From: Streptomyces sp. IMTB 2501
GTDB lineage: Bacteria; Actinomycetota; Actinomycetes; Streptomycetales; Streptomycetaceae
Direction of reading: 5' to 3'
DNA length: 64,000 nucleotides
Assembly (NCBI RefSeq): GCF_001953885.1
Contig: NZ_MQUS01000012.1
Coordinates: forward strand, 62,001 to 126,000
Below are positions 45,353 through 55,240 of the stretch, one piece after another; the first letter of the stretch is position 1, and every line of letters starts with the position of its first letter. The notes under the pieces are model-generated. The model was not told the DNA's origin, did not search any database, and saw nothing but the letters and a program-made list of their open reading frames with translations. Made by a program: the position numbers and the translations under genes.

Positions 45353-46285
45353 GTGAACGAACTGCCGCAGCAGCTGGTCAACGGCCTGCTACTGGGATCC
45401 ATGTACGGGCTGGTCGCCATTGGCTACACGATGGTCTACGGCATCGTCCAGCTCATCAACTTCGCCCACGGCGAGATCTTCATGACCGGCGCGTTCGGCG
45501 CACTCACGGTCTATGCGTACGTCCTGCCCGACGGCACCTCCATGTGGGTCGCCCTGCCCCTGATGCTCATCGGCGGCATCATCGTCGCGGTCCTCGTCGC
45601 CGTCGGAGCGGAACGGTTCGCCTACCGGCCCCTGCGGGGCGCACCGCGGCTGGCCCCGCTCATCACCGCGATCGGCCTCTCGCTCGCCCTGCAGCAGGCG
45701 GTGTGGGCCTGGTACCCCGACGCCAAGTCGGCCCGCACCTTCCCGCAGATCAACGGCGGCCCCTTCCACATCGGCAACGTCACCATCCAGACCGGTGACA
45801 TCTTCCTGGTGGTCGCGGCCCCCATCAGCATGGCGTTCCTCGCCTACTTCGTCATGAAGACCCGTACCGGGCGCGGCATGCAGGCCACCGCGCAGGATCC
45901 GGACACCGCGAAACTCATGGGCGTCAACACCGACCGCATCATCGTGATCGCGTTCGCCCTGGGCGCCGCGTTCGCCGCCGTCGGCGGTGTCGCCGACGGC
46001 CTGAAGTACGGTCAGATCGACTTCCGCATGGGCTTCATCCTCGGTCTGAAGGCCTTCACCGCGGCCGTCCTCGGCGGCATCGGCAACATCTACGGCGCCA
46101 TGATCGGCGGCCTCGCCCTCGGCGTCGCCGAGACCCTGGCCACCGCCTACATCGCCGACCTCCCCGGCATGGAGAAGTTCGGCAGCCAGTCCTGGGCGGA
46201 CGTCTGGGCCTTCGTACTCCTCATCCTCGTTCTGCTGTTCAGGCCACAGGGCCTGCTCGGCGAGCGCGTCGCGGACAGGGCGTGA
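45353..46285 (+). CDS. livH: Branched-chain amino acid ABC permease LivH
   Basis: A 310-residue membrane permease. The start NGLLLGSMYGLVAIGYTMVYG and GIVQLINFAHGEIFMTGAF are typical of LivH, as is DPDTAKLMGVNTDRIIVIAF, the loop contacting the ATPases. GTG start at 45353 follows GGAGGACTTGCG. It overlaps the livM reading region and belongs to the liv operon. Confidence 0.93.
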   Translation: MNELPQQLVNGLLLGSMYGLVAIGYTMVYGIVQLINFAHGEIFMTGAFGALTVYAYVLPDGTSMWVALPLMLIGGIIVAVLVAVGAERFAYRPLRGAPRLAPLITAIGLSLALQQAVWAWYPDAKSARTFPQINGGPFHIGNVTIQTGDIFLVVAAPISMAFLAYFVMKTRTGRGMQATAQDPDTAKLMGVNTDRIIVIAFALGAAFAAVGGVADGLKYGQIDFRMGFILGLKAFTAAVLGGIGNIYGAMIGGLALGVAETLATAYIADLPGMEKFGSQSWADVWAFVLLILVLLFRPQGLLGERVADRA

Positions 46286-46290
46286 CACCG

Positions 46291-48117
46291 ATGACCACAC
46301 AGACCACGGCATCCGAAACCCCGAGCGCTCCGGCCGCCGGCACCCCGGCCGGCCTCATCGGCCTCCCGCCCGTACTCGGCCGGGCCCTGGCCGTCGCCGG
46401 CGCCGTCCTCACCATCGTCTCCACGTTCCTGTCCTGGACCTGGACGCAGGACTTCCCCGGCGACCTCACCGTCTACGGCTACCCGGGCGGCCTGCAGGTC
46501 CTGGTGCTCATCGGCGCCGCCCTGACCACGCTGCTCGCCCTCGCGTCGTACGGCGTCAAGGGTCTGAAGTGGCTGGCCCCGGCGGGCGCGGACCCCGCGC
46601 TGAAGCTCGCGGCGCTCGCCACGTTCGCCACCACCTGGTTCACGGTCATCGCGATCAGCGTCGAACTCGGCGGCGTCGTCAACCTGGAGCCCGGCGGCTA
46701 CTTCGTCGCCGTCACCAGCCTGGCCACGCTCGTCGGCGCCCTCGCGCTGCCGTTCCAGCGGCCCGAGCCCGACCCCGTCGACCCCGAGGACAGCGGCTGG
46801 GAGCAGTTCCGGCACCGCGCCGGACAGGCCTGGGAGACCGTCAAGGCCGCCTTCGCCGCCGACCGGCCGCGCCCGGTGGGCAAGCTCCCCGCCTACGCCG
46901 AGATCCTGATCATCGTCGCGGTCCTCGCCCTCGCCCTGACCGTCTTCACCTACGGCATCGGCACCGAGTACGACGAACTCTTCGTCGGCTTCCTGATCAC
47001 CGCGGGATTCGGCTTCGCCGCGCTCAGCAAGTCCGGGCTCGTCGTCCACGCCTCGCAGATCACCAGCAGGCACCAGAACATCACGATCTGCGGCGCGTTC
47101 GTCACGGCGGCCCTGTTCCCGTTCACCCAGACCGACGACCAGTACGCGACCCTCGGCGTCTACATCCTCATCTTCGCCACCGTCGCCCTCGGCCTGAACA
47201 TCGTCGTCGGCCTCGCCGGTCTGCTGGACCTCGGCTATGTCGCCTTCCTCGGTGTCGGCGCCTATGCGGCGGCCCTGGTCTCCGGCTCCCCCAGCTCGCC
47301 GCTGCACGTGCACTTCCCGTTCTGGGCCGCCGTCCTGGTGGGCGCCGCCGCCTCGCTGGTCTTCGGTGTCCTCATCGGCGCCCCGACGCTACGGCTGCGC
47401 GGCGACTACCTCGCGATCGTCACGCTCGGCTTCGGTGAGATCTTCCGGATCACGGCCAACAACCTGGACGGCACCTCCGGCCCCGACATCACCAACGGCT
47501 CCAACGGCATCTCCTCGATCCCGAACCTGAAGATCCTCGGCGTCGACCTCGGCGCCCAGCACGACGTCGCCGGCTTCACCATCGGCCGGTTCGCCAACTA
47601 CTTCTTCCTGATGCTGGTCATCACCGCGGTCGTCGTCCTCGTCTTCCGGCGCAGCGGTGACTCCCGCATCGGGCGGGCCTGGGTCGCCATCCGCGAGGAC
47701 GAGACCGCCGCGCTCGCGATGGGCATCAACGGCTTCCGGGTCAAGCTGATCGCGTTCGCCGTCGGCGCCTGCCTCGCCGGGCTCGCCGGCACCGTACAGG
47801 CCCATGTGACCTACACGGTCACGCCCGAGCAGTACTACTTCGCCGGTCCCGTGCCGCCCAACTCGGCGTTCCTGCTGGCCGCGGTCGTCCTCGGCGGCAT
47901 GGGCACCATCGGCGGCCCGCTGATCGGCGCCTCGCTGCTCTTCCTCATCCCGAACAAGCTCCAGTTCCTCGGCAACTACCAGCTGTTCGCCTTCGGTGTC
48001 GCGCTCATCCTGCTGATGCGCTTCCGGCCGGAGGGCCTCGTCCCCAACCGGCGCCGCCAGCTCGAGTTCCACGACGAGGCCGAGGCGCCCGCAGTGCTCG
48101 GCAAGACAGGGGCCTGA
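46291..48117 (+). CDS. livM: Branched-chain amino acid ABC permease LivM, N-terminally extended
   Basis: A 608-residue permease. The conserved LivM core begins near residue 285 (YILIFATVALGLNIVVGLAG) and includes YVAFLGVGAYAAAL, RLRGDYLAIVTLGFGEIFRI and AIREDETAALAMGINGFRVK. The core alone has the usual size of about 320 residues. The 280-residue N-terminal extension carries about seven extra membrane helices (for example AVAGAVLTIVSTFLSWTWTQ) and a charged cytoplasmic linker PEPDPVDPEDSGWEQFRHRA. A GTG at 46282 overlapping the livH stop is an alternative start. The extension's role is unknown. Confidence 0.9.
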   Translation: MTTQTTASETPSAPAAGTPAGLIGLPPVLGRALAVAGAVLTIVSTFLSWTWTQDFPGDLTVYGYPGGLQVLVLIGAALTTLLALASYGVKGLKWLAPAGADPALKLAALATFATTWFTVIAISVELGGVVNLEPGGYFVAVTSLATLVGALALPFQRPEPDPVDPEDSGWEQFRHRAGQAWETVKAAFAADRPRPVGKLPAYAEILIIVAVLALALTVFTYGIGTEYDELFVGFLITAGFGFAALSKSGLVVHASQITSRHQNITICGAFVTAALFPFTQTDDQYATLGVYILIFATVALGLNIVVGLAGLLDLGYVAFLGVGAYAAALVSGSPSSPLHVHFPFWAAVLVGAAASLVFGVLIGAPTLRLRGDYLAIVTLGFGEIFRITANNLDGTSGPDITNGSNGISSIPNLKILGVDLGAQHDVAGFTIGRFANYFFLMLVITAVVVLVFRRSGDSRIGRAWVAIREDETAALAMGINGFRVKLIAFAVGACLAGLAGTVQAHVTYTVTPEQYYFAGPVPPNSAFLLAAVVLGGMGTIGGPLIGASLLFLIPNKLQFLGNYQLFAFGVALILLMRFRPEGLVPNRRRQLEFHDEAEAPAVLGKTGA

Positions 48118-48123
48118 TCCGAG

Positions 48124-49049
<926 letters not shown>

Positions 49050-49053
<4 letters not shown>

Positions 49054-49766
49054 CCGCACTGCTCGAAGTCGAGGACCTCCGGGTCGCCTACGGCAAGATC
49101 GAGGCCGTCAAGGGCATCTCCTTCAAGGTCGAGGCGGGCGAGGTCGTCACCCTCATCGGCACCAACGGCGCCGGCAAGACCACGACCCTGCGCACGCTGT
49201 CGGGCCTGCTCAAGCCAGTCGGCGGCCAGATCAAGTTCAACGGCAGATCGCTGAGGAAAGTCCCCGCCCACGAGATCGTCCAGCTCGGCCTGGCCCACTC
49301 CCCCGAGGGCCGGCACATCTTCCCGCGCATGACGATCGAGGACAATCTGCGCCTCGGCGCGTTCCTGCGGAGCGACAAGCCGGGCATCGAGAAGGACATC
49401 CAGCGGGCCTACGACCTCTTCCCGATCCTGGGCGAGCGGCGCAAGCAGGCCGCGGGCACCCTCTCCGGCGGTGAGCAGCAGATGCTGGCGATGGGCAGGG
49501 CGCTGATGTCCCAGCCGAAGCTGCTGATGCTGGACGAGCCGTCGATGGGTCTGTCGCCGATCATGATGCAGAAGATCATGGCGACGATCGCCGAGCTGAA
49601 GTCGCAGGGTACGACGATCCTGCTGGTCGAGCAGAACGCCCAGGCGGCGCTGTCGCTCGCGGACCACGGTCATGTCATGGAGGTCGGCACGATCGTTCTG
49701 TCCGGCACGGGGCAGGACCTGCTGCATGACGAGTCCGTGCGAAAGGCGTACCTCGGCGAGGACTAG
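49050..49766 (+). CDS. livF: Branched-chain amino acid ABC ATPase LivF
   Basis: A 238-residue ATPase. Walker A GTNGAGKTT is at 37-45, the signature is LSGGEQQMLAMGRAL and Walker B LLMLDEPSMGLSP. The ATG overlaps the livG stop (ATGA). It is the last gene of the liv operon and is followed by a bidirectional hairpin. Confidence 0.94.
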
Positions 49767-49777
49767 ACGCTCCGCTG

Positions 49778-49809
49778 GTTCCCCGCGCCCCTCGGTCGGC
49801 GCGGGGAAC
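49778..49809. terminator. Bidirectional terminator, livF/ANTAR regulator
   Basis: GTTCCCCGCGC and GCGCGGGGAAC form an 11-bp stem around a 10-base loop, placed between the two convergent stops at 49766 and 49824. Confidence 0.82.
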
Positions 49810-49823
49810 GTCGGCGACCTGGG

Positions 49824-50480
49824 TCAGGCCTTCTTCGTGGCCTTCTTCTCCTCGCTGTCCGCGATGACCGCCTCGGCGACCTGCTGCATCGACATACGGC
49901 GGTCCATCGAGGTCTTCTGGATCCAGCGGAAGGCGGCCGGCTCGGTCAGGCCGTACTCGGTCTGCAGGACGGACTTCGCACGGTCGACCAGCTTGCGGGT
50001 CTCCAGGCGCTGGGTGAGGTCGGCGACCTCCTTCTCCAGCTGCTTCAGCTCGGTGAAGCGGGAGACGGCCATCTCGATGGCCGGGACGACGTCGCTCTTG
50101 CTGAACGGCTTGACCAGGTACGCCATCGCACCGGCGTCCCGGGCGCGCTCGACGAGGTCGCGCTGCGAGAAGGCGGTGAGCATCAGGACCGGCGCGATGG
50201 ACTCCTCAGCGATCTTCTCGGCCGCGGAGATGCCGTCCAGCTTGGGCATCTTCACATCGAGGATGACCAGGTCCGGCTTGTGCTCGCGGGCCAGCTCGAC
50301 GGCCTGCTCCCCGTCACCGGCCTCGCCGACGACGGTGTACCCCTCCTCCTCCAGCATCTCTTTCAGGTCGAGCCGGATCAGGGCCTCGTCCTCGGCGATG
50401 ACGACTCGGGTCGTCAGCGGAGGCACGTGTGACTTGTCGTCGTCGGGCGCGTCTACGGGCTGGGGCGACTCGGCGGTCAC
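49824..50480 (-). CDS. pdtaR: Response regulator with ANTAR RNA-binding domain (PdtaR-like)
   Basis: A 218-residue regulator. The receiver domain (about 24-140) has VVIAEDEALIRLDLKEML, the phosphoacceptor D75 in LVILDVKMPKLDG, and K in YLVKPFSK. A coiled-coil linker (LKQLEKEVADLTQRLETRK) leads to the ANTAR domain (about 150-205), with AKSVLQTEYGLTEPAAFRWI and MSMQQVAEAVI. ANTAR proteins act after transcription starts by binding paired hexaloop RNAs and preventing termination. In mycobacteria the partner kinase PdtaS is encoded elsewhere; no kinase is adjacent here. The start is GTG at 50480. Confidence 0.92.
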   Translation of the reverse strand: MTAESPQPVDAPDDDKSHVPPLTTRVVIAEDEALIRLDLKEMLEEEGYTVVGEAGDGEQAVELAREHKPDLVILDVKMPKLDGISAAEKIAEESIAPVLMLTAFSQRDLVERARDAGAMAYLVKPFSKSDVVPAIEMAVSRFTELKQLEKEVADLTQRLETRKLVDRAKSVLQTEYGLTEPAAFRWIQKTSMDRRMSMQQVAEAVIADSEEKKATKKA

Positions 50481-50510
50481 AGGGGCTCCTCGTTCCGGGC
50501 AGGGGTACTG

Positions 50511-50540
50511 CTGACAAGAGCCTACCTAGCTACGGTATGG
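50511..50540 (+). promoter_or_regulatory. Promoter of the tRNA gene
   Basis: CTGACA (50511-50516) and TATGGT (50535-50540) are separated by 18 bases, a fair vegetative promoter 41 bases before the tRNA. Confidence 0.6.
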
Positions 50541-50580
50541 TGGACGCGCGGAGGGTCGGGGGAAACCTTGGATTCTGCGA

Positions 50581-50655
50581 GCCCCGGTAGCCCAATTGGC
50601 AGCAGGCAACGGATTCAAAACCCGTACAGTGTCGGTTCGAGTCCGACCCGGGGCA
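50581..50655 (+). tRNA. tRNA with anticodon CAA (Leu?), short variable loop
   Basis: A 75-base cloverleaf. The acceptor stem GCCCCGG/CCGGGGC is perfect, with discriminator A. The T-arm GTCGG-TTCGAGT-CCGAC is perfect. The D-arm pairs GCC with GGC and keeps the loop GG. The anticodon stem ACGGA/CCCGT pairs four of five bases (A31 opposite C39), and the loop TTCAAAA gives anticodon CAA, read as leucine. The variable loop is only ACAGT, while true tRNA-Leu has a long variable arm. CCA is not encoded. A terminator follows. Confidence 0.8.
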
Positions 50656-50689
50656 CTTTTCCTTGGATTCCAAGGTCAGCGATCTGGAG

Positions 50690-50713
50690 GGCCCCTCGGG
50701 TGAGGGGCCTTTT
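50690..50713 (+). terminator. Rho-independent terminator after the tRNA
   Basis: GGCCCCTC-gggt-GAGGGGCC followed by TTTT, a classic intrinsic terminator 35 bases after the tRNA. A small palindrome, CCTTGGA-t-TCCAAGG, precedes it at 50661-50675. Confidence 0.9.
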
Positions 50714-50759
50714 CTCATGCCTTCGGCTTACTCGGTCCGTAAGGCCTTCGGGGCTCTTT

Positions 50760-52199
50760 TCAGGCCTTCGGGCTGTCGTCCTCGCCGATGTGGTGGACCC
50801 GGACCATGTTGGTCGAGCCGGAGACCCCGGGCGGGGAACCCGCCGTGATCACCACGATGTCGCCCCTCTCGCAACGGCCGTACTTCAGCAGCAGCTCGTC
50901 CACCTGGTCGACCATGGCGTCGGTGGAGTCGACGTGCGGCCCGAGGAAGGTCTCGGCGCCCCAGGTGAGGCTGAGCTGGGAGCGGGTGGCCGGCTCCGGG
51001 GTGAAGGCGAGCAGCGGGATCGGCGAGCGGTAGCGGGAGAGCCGGCGGGCGGTGTCTCCGGACTGGGTGAAGGCCACCAGGAACTTCGCGCCGAGGAAGT
51101 CGCCCATCTCGGCGGCGGCCCGGGCGACCGCGCCGCCCTGGGTGCGCGGCTTGTTCCGCTCGGTGAGTGGCGGCAGGCCCTTGGCCAGCATGTCCTCCTC
51201 TGCGGCCTCGACGATCTTCGCCATGGTGCGCACGGTCTCGACCGGGTACTTGCCGACGCTGGTCTCGCCGGAGAGCATCACCGCGTCCGTGCCGTCGAGG
51301 ACGGCGTTGGCCACGTCGGAGGCCTCGGCGCGGGTCGGCCGGGCGTTGTCGATCATCGAGTCGAGCATCTGGGTGGCGACGATGACCGGCTTGGCGTTGC
51401 GCTTGGCGAGCTTGACCGCGCGCTTCTGCACGATCGGCACCTGCTCCAGCGGCATCTCGACGCCCAGGTCGCCGCGCGCGACCATGAGCCCGTCGAAGGC
51501 GGCCACGATGCCGTCGAGGTTCTCCACGGCCTGCGGCTTCTCGACCTTGGCGATCACCGGGAGCCGGCGGCCCTCCTCGGCCATGATCCGGTGCACGTCC
51601 GCGGCGTCGTCACCGCTGCGGACGAAGGAGAGGGCGATGACGTCACAGCCGATGCGCAGCGCCCAGCGCAGGTCGTCCTCGTCCTTCTCGGAGAGGGCGG
51701 GGACGGAGACGGCGACGCCGGGGAGGTTCAGGCCCTTGTGGTCGGAGATCATGCCGCCCTCGACCACCCGGGTGTGGACGCGGGGGCCGTCGACGGCGGT
51801 GACCTCCAGGCAGACCTTGCCGTCGTCCACGAGGACGCGCTCACCGGGCGAGACATCGGCGGCGAGGCCGGCGTAGGTGGTGCCGCACTGCCGGCGGTCG
51901 CCCTCGGCGCCCTCCTCCACGGTGATCGTGAAGGTGTCGCCGCGTTCAAGGAGTACCGGGCCTTCGGCGAAACGGCCGAGTCGGATCTTCGGACCTTGAA
52001 GGTCGGCGAGAATACCGACGCTGCGACCGGTTTCGTCGGCCGCCTTACGGACCCGCCGGTAGCGCTCCTCGTGTTCGGCGTGCGTGCCGTGGCTGAGATT
52101 GAAACGGGCGACGTCCATTCCGGCGTCGACCAGTGCCTTGATCTGGTCGTACGAGTCGGTGGCGGGCCCCAGAGTACAGACGATCTTTGCTCGGCGCAT
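50760..52199 (-). CDS. pyk: Pyruvate kinase
   Basis: A 479-residue glycolytic enzyme making pyruvate and ATP from phosphoenolpyruvate and ADP. Landmarks are KIVCTLGPATDSYDQIKALV, FNLSHGTHAEH, the B-domain start LADLQGPKIRLG, the active-site IAKVEKPQAVENLDGI and MVARGDLGVEMP, and DAVMLSGETSVGKYPVETV. Length and order are normal for a bacterial homotetramer. S. coelicolor carries two pyk genes; this one has the same neighbourhood as pyk2 there. The ATG at 52199 has no strong ribosome site. Confidence 0.96.
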   Translation of the reverse strand: MRRAKIVCTLGPATDSYDQIKALVDAGMDVARFNLSHGTHAEHEERYRRVRKAADETGRSVGILADLQGPKIRLGRFAEGPVLLERGDTFTITVEEGAEGDRRQCGTTYAGLAADVSPGERVLVDDGKVCLEVTAVDGPRVHTRVVEGGMISDHKGLNLPGVAVSVPALSEKDEDDLRWALRIGCDVIALSFVRSGDDAADVHRIMAEEGRRLPVIAKVEKPQAVENLDGIVAAFDGLMVARGDLGVEMPLEQVPIVQKRAVKLAKRNAKPVIVATQMLDSMIDNARPTRAEASDVANAVLDGTDAVMLSGETSVGKYPVETVRTMAKIVEAAEEDMLAKGLPPLTERNKPRTQGGAVARAAAEMGDFLGAKFLVAFTQSGDTARRLSRYRSPIPLLAFTPEPATRSQLSLTWGAETFLGPHVDSTDAMVDQVDELLLKYGRCERGDIVVITAGSPPGVSGSTNMVRVHHIGEDDSPKA

Positions 52200-52376
52200 A
52201 TGTCGAGCCTAGGCCTTACCCGCGGGTAGAGAATCGGCCGCACATGACCACTCAACAACCTTTGCGTGAAGCGTCATTGACAAGTATTGAATTGTGCAGC
52301 CACTCGCTCCGATGAGCGAATTCCCCTCCCGTGCGCCCTGGCATCTGAGGTCATGTTCAGGTCATCCGGTATTCCG

Positions 52377-52405
52377 GGCCGGGCCGGCCTTTTTCCGGCC
52401 CGGCC
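52377..52405 (-). terminator. Terminator of the siderophore-type gene pair
   Basis: GGCCGGGCCGG and CCGGCCCGGCC form an 11-bp stem around a 7-base loop, 32 bases beyond the stop at 52437 on the minus strand. Confidence 0.8.
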
Positions 52406-52436
52406 TGCTCCTCGTCTGTGCTCGTCTTTGTTCTCG

Positions 52437-53849
52437 TCACCTTCCTTCGACCAGCGGCGTGAGACGCAGTGCCTGGCGGGCCCGTGGGATCCGGGGGCGG
52501 GCGTCCTGGAGGCCGAAGGTGGTGAAGGCCGTTCTGGTGGCCGGCGGGTAAGGGTCGTTTCCGGTGAGGGAGTTGAGGATGGTGGCGCTGCGCCAGGCGG
52601 CGAGGCCCAGGTCGGGCGCGCCCACGCCGTGGGTGTGCAGTTCGGCGTTCTGGACATACGCCGAGCCGGTCACGGAGGGATCGAGGACGAGCCGGAACTC
52701 TTCGTCGATGCGCGGGCGTTCGCCGCTGTCGCGGCGCATGTACGGGTCGAGCCCGGCGAGGATGCGGTCGAGCGAGCGCTCGCGGTATCCGGTGGCGAGG
52801 ACGACCGCGCCGGTGGTGAGCCGGGTGCGGGTGCCCTGCTGGAGATGCTCCAGATGGAGCTCGACCTTGGTGGTGGCGATCCGGCCGGCCGTACGCACCA
52901 GGACGCCCGGGGTGAGGACGGCGTCGGGCCAGCCGCCGTGCAGGGAGCGCCGGTACAGCTCGTCATGGATGGCGGCGAGCGTACCTGCGTCGATGCCCTT
53001 GTGCAGCTGCCACTGCGCGGCGATCAGGCGGTCCCGGACGGGCTCGGCGAGGGAGTGGAAGTAGCGGGTGTAGTCGGGGGTGAAGTGCTCCAGGCCGAGC
53101 TTGGAGTACTCCATCGGCGCGAACGCCTCGCTGCGGCCGATCCAGTGCAGCTTCTCGCGGCCGGCGGGCCGGTTCCGCAGCAGGTCGAGGAAGACCTCGG
53201 CACCGGACTGTCCGGAGCCGACGACGGTGACGTGGTCGGCTGCCAGCAGGGTGGACCGGTGTTCCAGGTAGTCGGCGGCGTGGATGACGGGCACGCCCGG
53301 GGCGTCCACGAGCGGCTTGAGGGGGTCCGGCACATGGGGGGCGGTGCCGATGCCGATGACGACGTTGCGGGTGTAGGTACGACCCAGCGCCTCGGCCTCG
53401 CCCTCGGCGTCGAGCTGGGTGAAGTCGACCTCGAACACGTCCCGTTCGGGGTTCCAGCGGACCGCGTCGACCTGGTGGCGGAAGCTCAGTGAGGGCAGGT
53501 TCTCCGCGACCCAGCGGCAGTAGCCGTCGTACTCGGCGCGCTGGATGTGGAAGCGCTCGGCGAAGTAGAAGGGGAAGAGCCGACCGCGGGTCTTGAGGTA
53601 GTTGAGGAAGCTCCAGGGGCTGGTCGGGTCGGCGAAGGTCACCAGGTCGGCCAGGAACGGAACTTGGACGGTGGCGCCCTCGATGAGCAGCCCGGGGTGC
53701 CAGGTGAAGCCCGGGCGCTGGTCGTAGAAGACGGCGTCGAGTTCGGCGAGCGGGTGGGCGAGGGCGGCCAGCGAGAGGTTGCAGGGGCCGATGCCGATGC
53801 CGACCAGGTCGCGGGGGGATGCGGCGTCGTGGTGTGGGGGGTTGGTCAT
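52437..53849 (-). CDS. Lysine/ornithine N-monooxygenase, DesB/IucD-like
   Basis: A 470-residue FAD- and NADPH-dependent N-hydroxylase of the siderophore family. The FAD site is GIGIGPCNLSLAALA (17-31), the NADPH site VVGSGQSGAEVFLDLL (208-223), and the C-terminal motif LATGYRERSLDRIL is typical. Such enzymes hydroxylate the side-chain amine of lysine, ornithine or cadaverine for hydroxamate siderophores such as desferrioxamine. The start overlaps the stop of the decarboxylase gene (ATGA), so both are translated together. No acyltransferase or NIS synthetase is next to it, unlike the canonical desABCD order. Confidence 0.88.
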   Translation of the reverse strand: MTNPPHHDAASPRDLVGIGIGPCNLSLAALAHPLAELDAVFYDQRPGFTWHPGLLIEGATVQVPFLADLVTFADPTSPWSFLNYLKTRGRLFPFYFAERFHIQRAEYDGYCRWVAENLPSLSFRHQVDAVRWNPERDVFEVDFTQLDAEGEAEALGRTYTRNVVIGIGTAPHVPDPLKPLVDAPGVPVIHAADYLEHRSTLLAADHVTVVGSGQSGAEVFLDLLRNRPAGREKLHWIGRSEAFAPMEYSKLGLEHFTPDYTRYFHSLAEPVRDRLIAAQWQLHKGIDAGTLAAIHDELYRRSLHGGWPDAVLTPGVLVRTAGRIATTKVELHLEHLQQGTRTRLTTGAVVLATGYRERSLDRILAGLDPYMRRDSGERPRIDEEFRLVLDPSVTGSAYVQNAELHTHGVGAPDLGLAAWRSATILNSLTGNDPYPPATRTAFTTFGLQDARPRIPRARQALRLTPLVEGR

Positions 53850-55240
53850 CCGAGGGTGCCTTCTTCCACGAGTTTCAGGAGCTGGGCCAGGTCGCCCGGC
53901 CGGGTGTGGGGGTTGAGGAAGGTGGCCTTGAGCCAGAGGCGGCCGTCGAGCCGGGCGCGCCCGAGGACGGCCCGGCCCTCCTGCAGCAGCCCGCGGCGCA
54001 GGGCGGCCACTGCGGTGTCGCCGGCGCCCGTGGGCCGGAACAGGACCGTGCTGATCACGGGCCGGTCGTACAGCTCGAAGCCGGGGTGTTCCCGCACCAG
54101 CGCGGCGAACTCGCGGGCACGGACGCAGACTTGGTCGACCAGGGCGCCCAGGCCGGACCGGCCGAGGGTCCGCAGGGTGACCGCGATCTTGAGGACGTCG
54201 GGGCGGCGGGTGGTGCGCAGGGAGCGGTCGAGCAGGTCGGGGAAGCCGGCCTCGGTGTCGTCGTCGGCGTTCAGGTAGTCGGCGCGCTGGTGGAGTACGG
54301 CGAGTTCGCCGGGGCGGGCGACGGCGAGCAGGCCGGCGGCGACCGGCTGCCAGCCGAGCTTGTGCAGGTCGAGGGTGACGGTGTGGGCGGCCTCCAGCCC
54401 GGCGAGTCGGTCCCGGTGCCGGTCGCTGAAGAGGAGGCCTCCGCCGTAGGCCGCGTCGATGTGCAGCCGGGCTCCGTGGGCGGTGCACAGGCCGGCGATC
54501 TCGGGCAGCGGGTCGATGAGACCGGCGTCGGTGGTGCCGGCCGTGGCGGCGACCAGCAGCGGGCCGGAGAGCGTGGTGAGGGCCGCGTCGAGGGCGGCGA
54601 GGTCGAGGGTGCCGCCCGCGGCCGGGATGACGACCGGTTCGGGCAGGCCGAGCAGCCAGGCGGCGCGCGGCAGCGAGTGGTGGGCGTTGGCCCCGCACAC
54701 GAGCTGTACGACGCCGCCGTGCGCCTCGCGGGCGAGCAGCAGGGCGAGTTGGTTGGACTCGGTGCCGCCGGTGGTGACGAGGGCGTCGGCGAGACCGGCG
54801 GCGTGGGCGAGCGCGCGGGTGACCGCGGCCTCCAGGGCGGCGGCGGCCGGGGCCTGGTCCCAGGAGTCCAGGGAGGGGTTGAGGGCGCTCACGGCGAGGT
54901 CGGCGGCGGTGGCCACGGCGAGCGGCGGGCAGTGCAGATGGGCCGCGCACAGCGGCTCGGCGGGGTCGGCGGCGCCCTCCGCCAGGGCGTGCACGAGGGC
55001 GCGCAGGGCATCGGGGTCGCCCTGCTCCGGCAGGACGTCCCCGAGGACCTCGGCGACCCGCGCGGCGACGGCCTCGGGTCCGCCGGCGGGCAACGGCCCG
55101 CCGCGCGCCCGGCCGCCGGCCGCGAGCGCGTCCAGGACCGTACCGAGGAGGGGACGCAGGGCGGCCGGGCCGTGCGGGCCCGAGGCGAGGGGCGGCGTGC
55201 GCAGAGGTCCGGCACCGCTCATCGGCTGTCCTCCGCTCAT
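53846..55240 (-). CDS. PLP-dependent decarboxylase, DesA/group II type
   Basis: A 464-residue group II amino acid decarboxylase. The PLP lysine is K294 in LDLHKLGWQPVAAG, the ring-binding aspartate is D262 in LHIDAAYGGG, and VTTGGTESNQLALLLARE binds the phosphate. Together with the monooxygenase this makes the first two steps of a desferrioxamine-like route (lysine to cadaverine, then N-hydroxycadaverine), but 2,4-diaminobutyrate or another amino acid is possible. I chose the ATG at 55240 behind GGGGAGGAG; 39 earlier codons are also open. No iron-box palindrome is seen upstream. Confidence 0.88.
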   Translation of the reverse strand: MSGGQPMSGAGPLRTPPLASGPHGPAALRPLLGTVLDALAAGGRARGGPLPAGGPEAVAARVAEVLGDVLPEQGDPDALRALVHALAEGAADPAEPLCAAHLHCPPLAVATAADLAVSALNPSLDSWDQAPAAAALEAAVTRALAHAAGLADALVTTGGTESNQLALLLAREAHGGVVQLVCGANAHHSLPRAAWLLGLPEPVVIPAAGGTLDLAALDAALTTLSGPLLVAATAGTTDAGLIDPLPEIAGLCTAHGARLHIDAAYGGGLLFSDRHRDRLAGLEAAHTVTLDLHKLGWQPVAAGLLAVARPGELAVLHQRADYLNADDDTEAGFPDLLDRSLRTTRRPDVLKIAVTLRTLGRSGLGALVDQVCVRAREFAALVREHPGFELYDRPVISTVLFRPTGAGDTAVAALRRGLLQEGRAVLGRARLDGRLWLKATFLNPHTRPGDLAQLLKLVEEGTLG

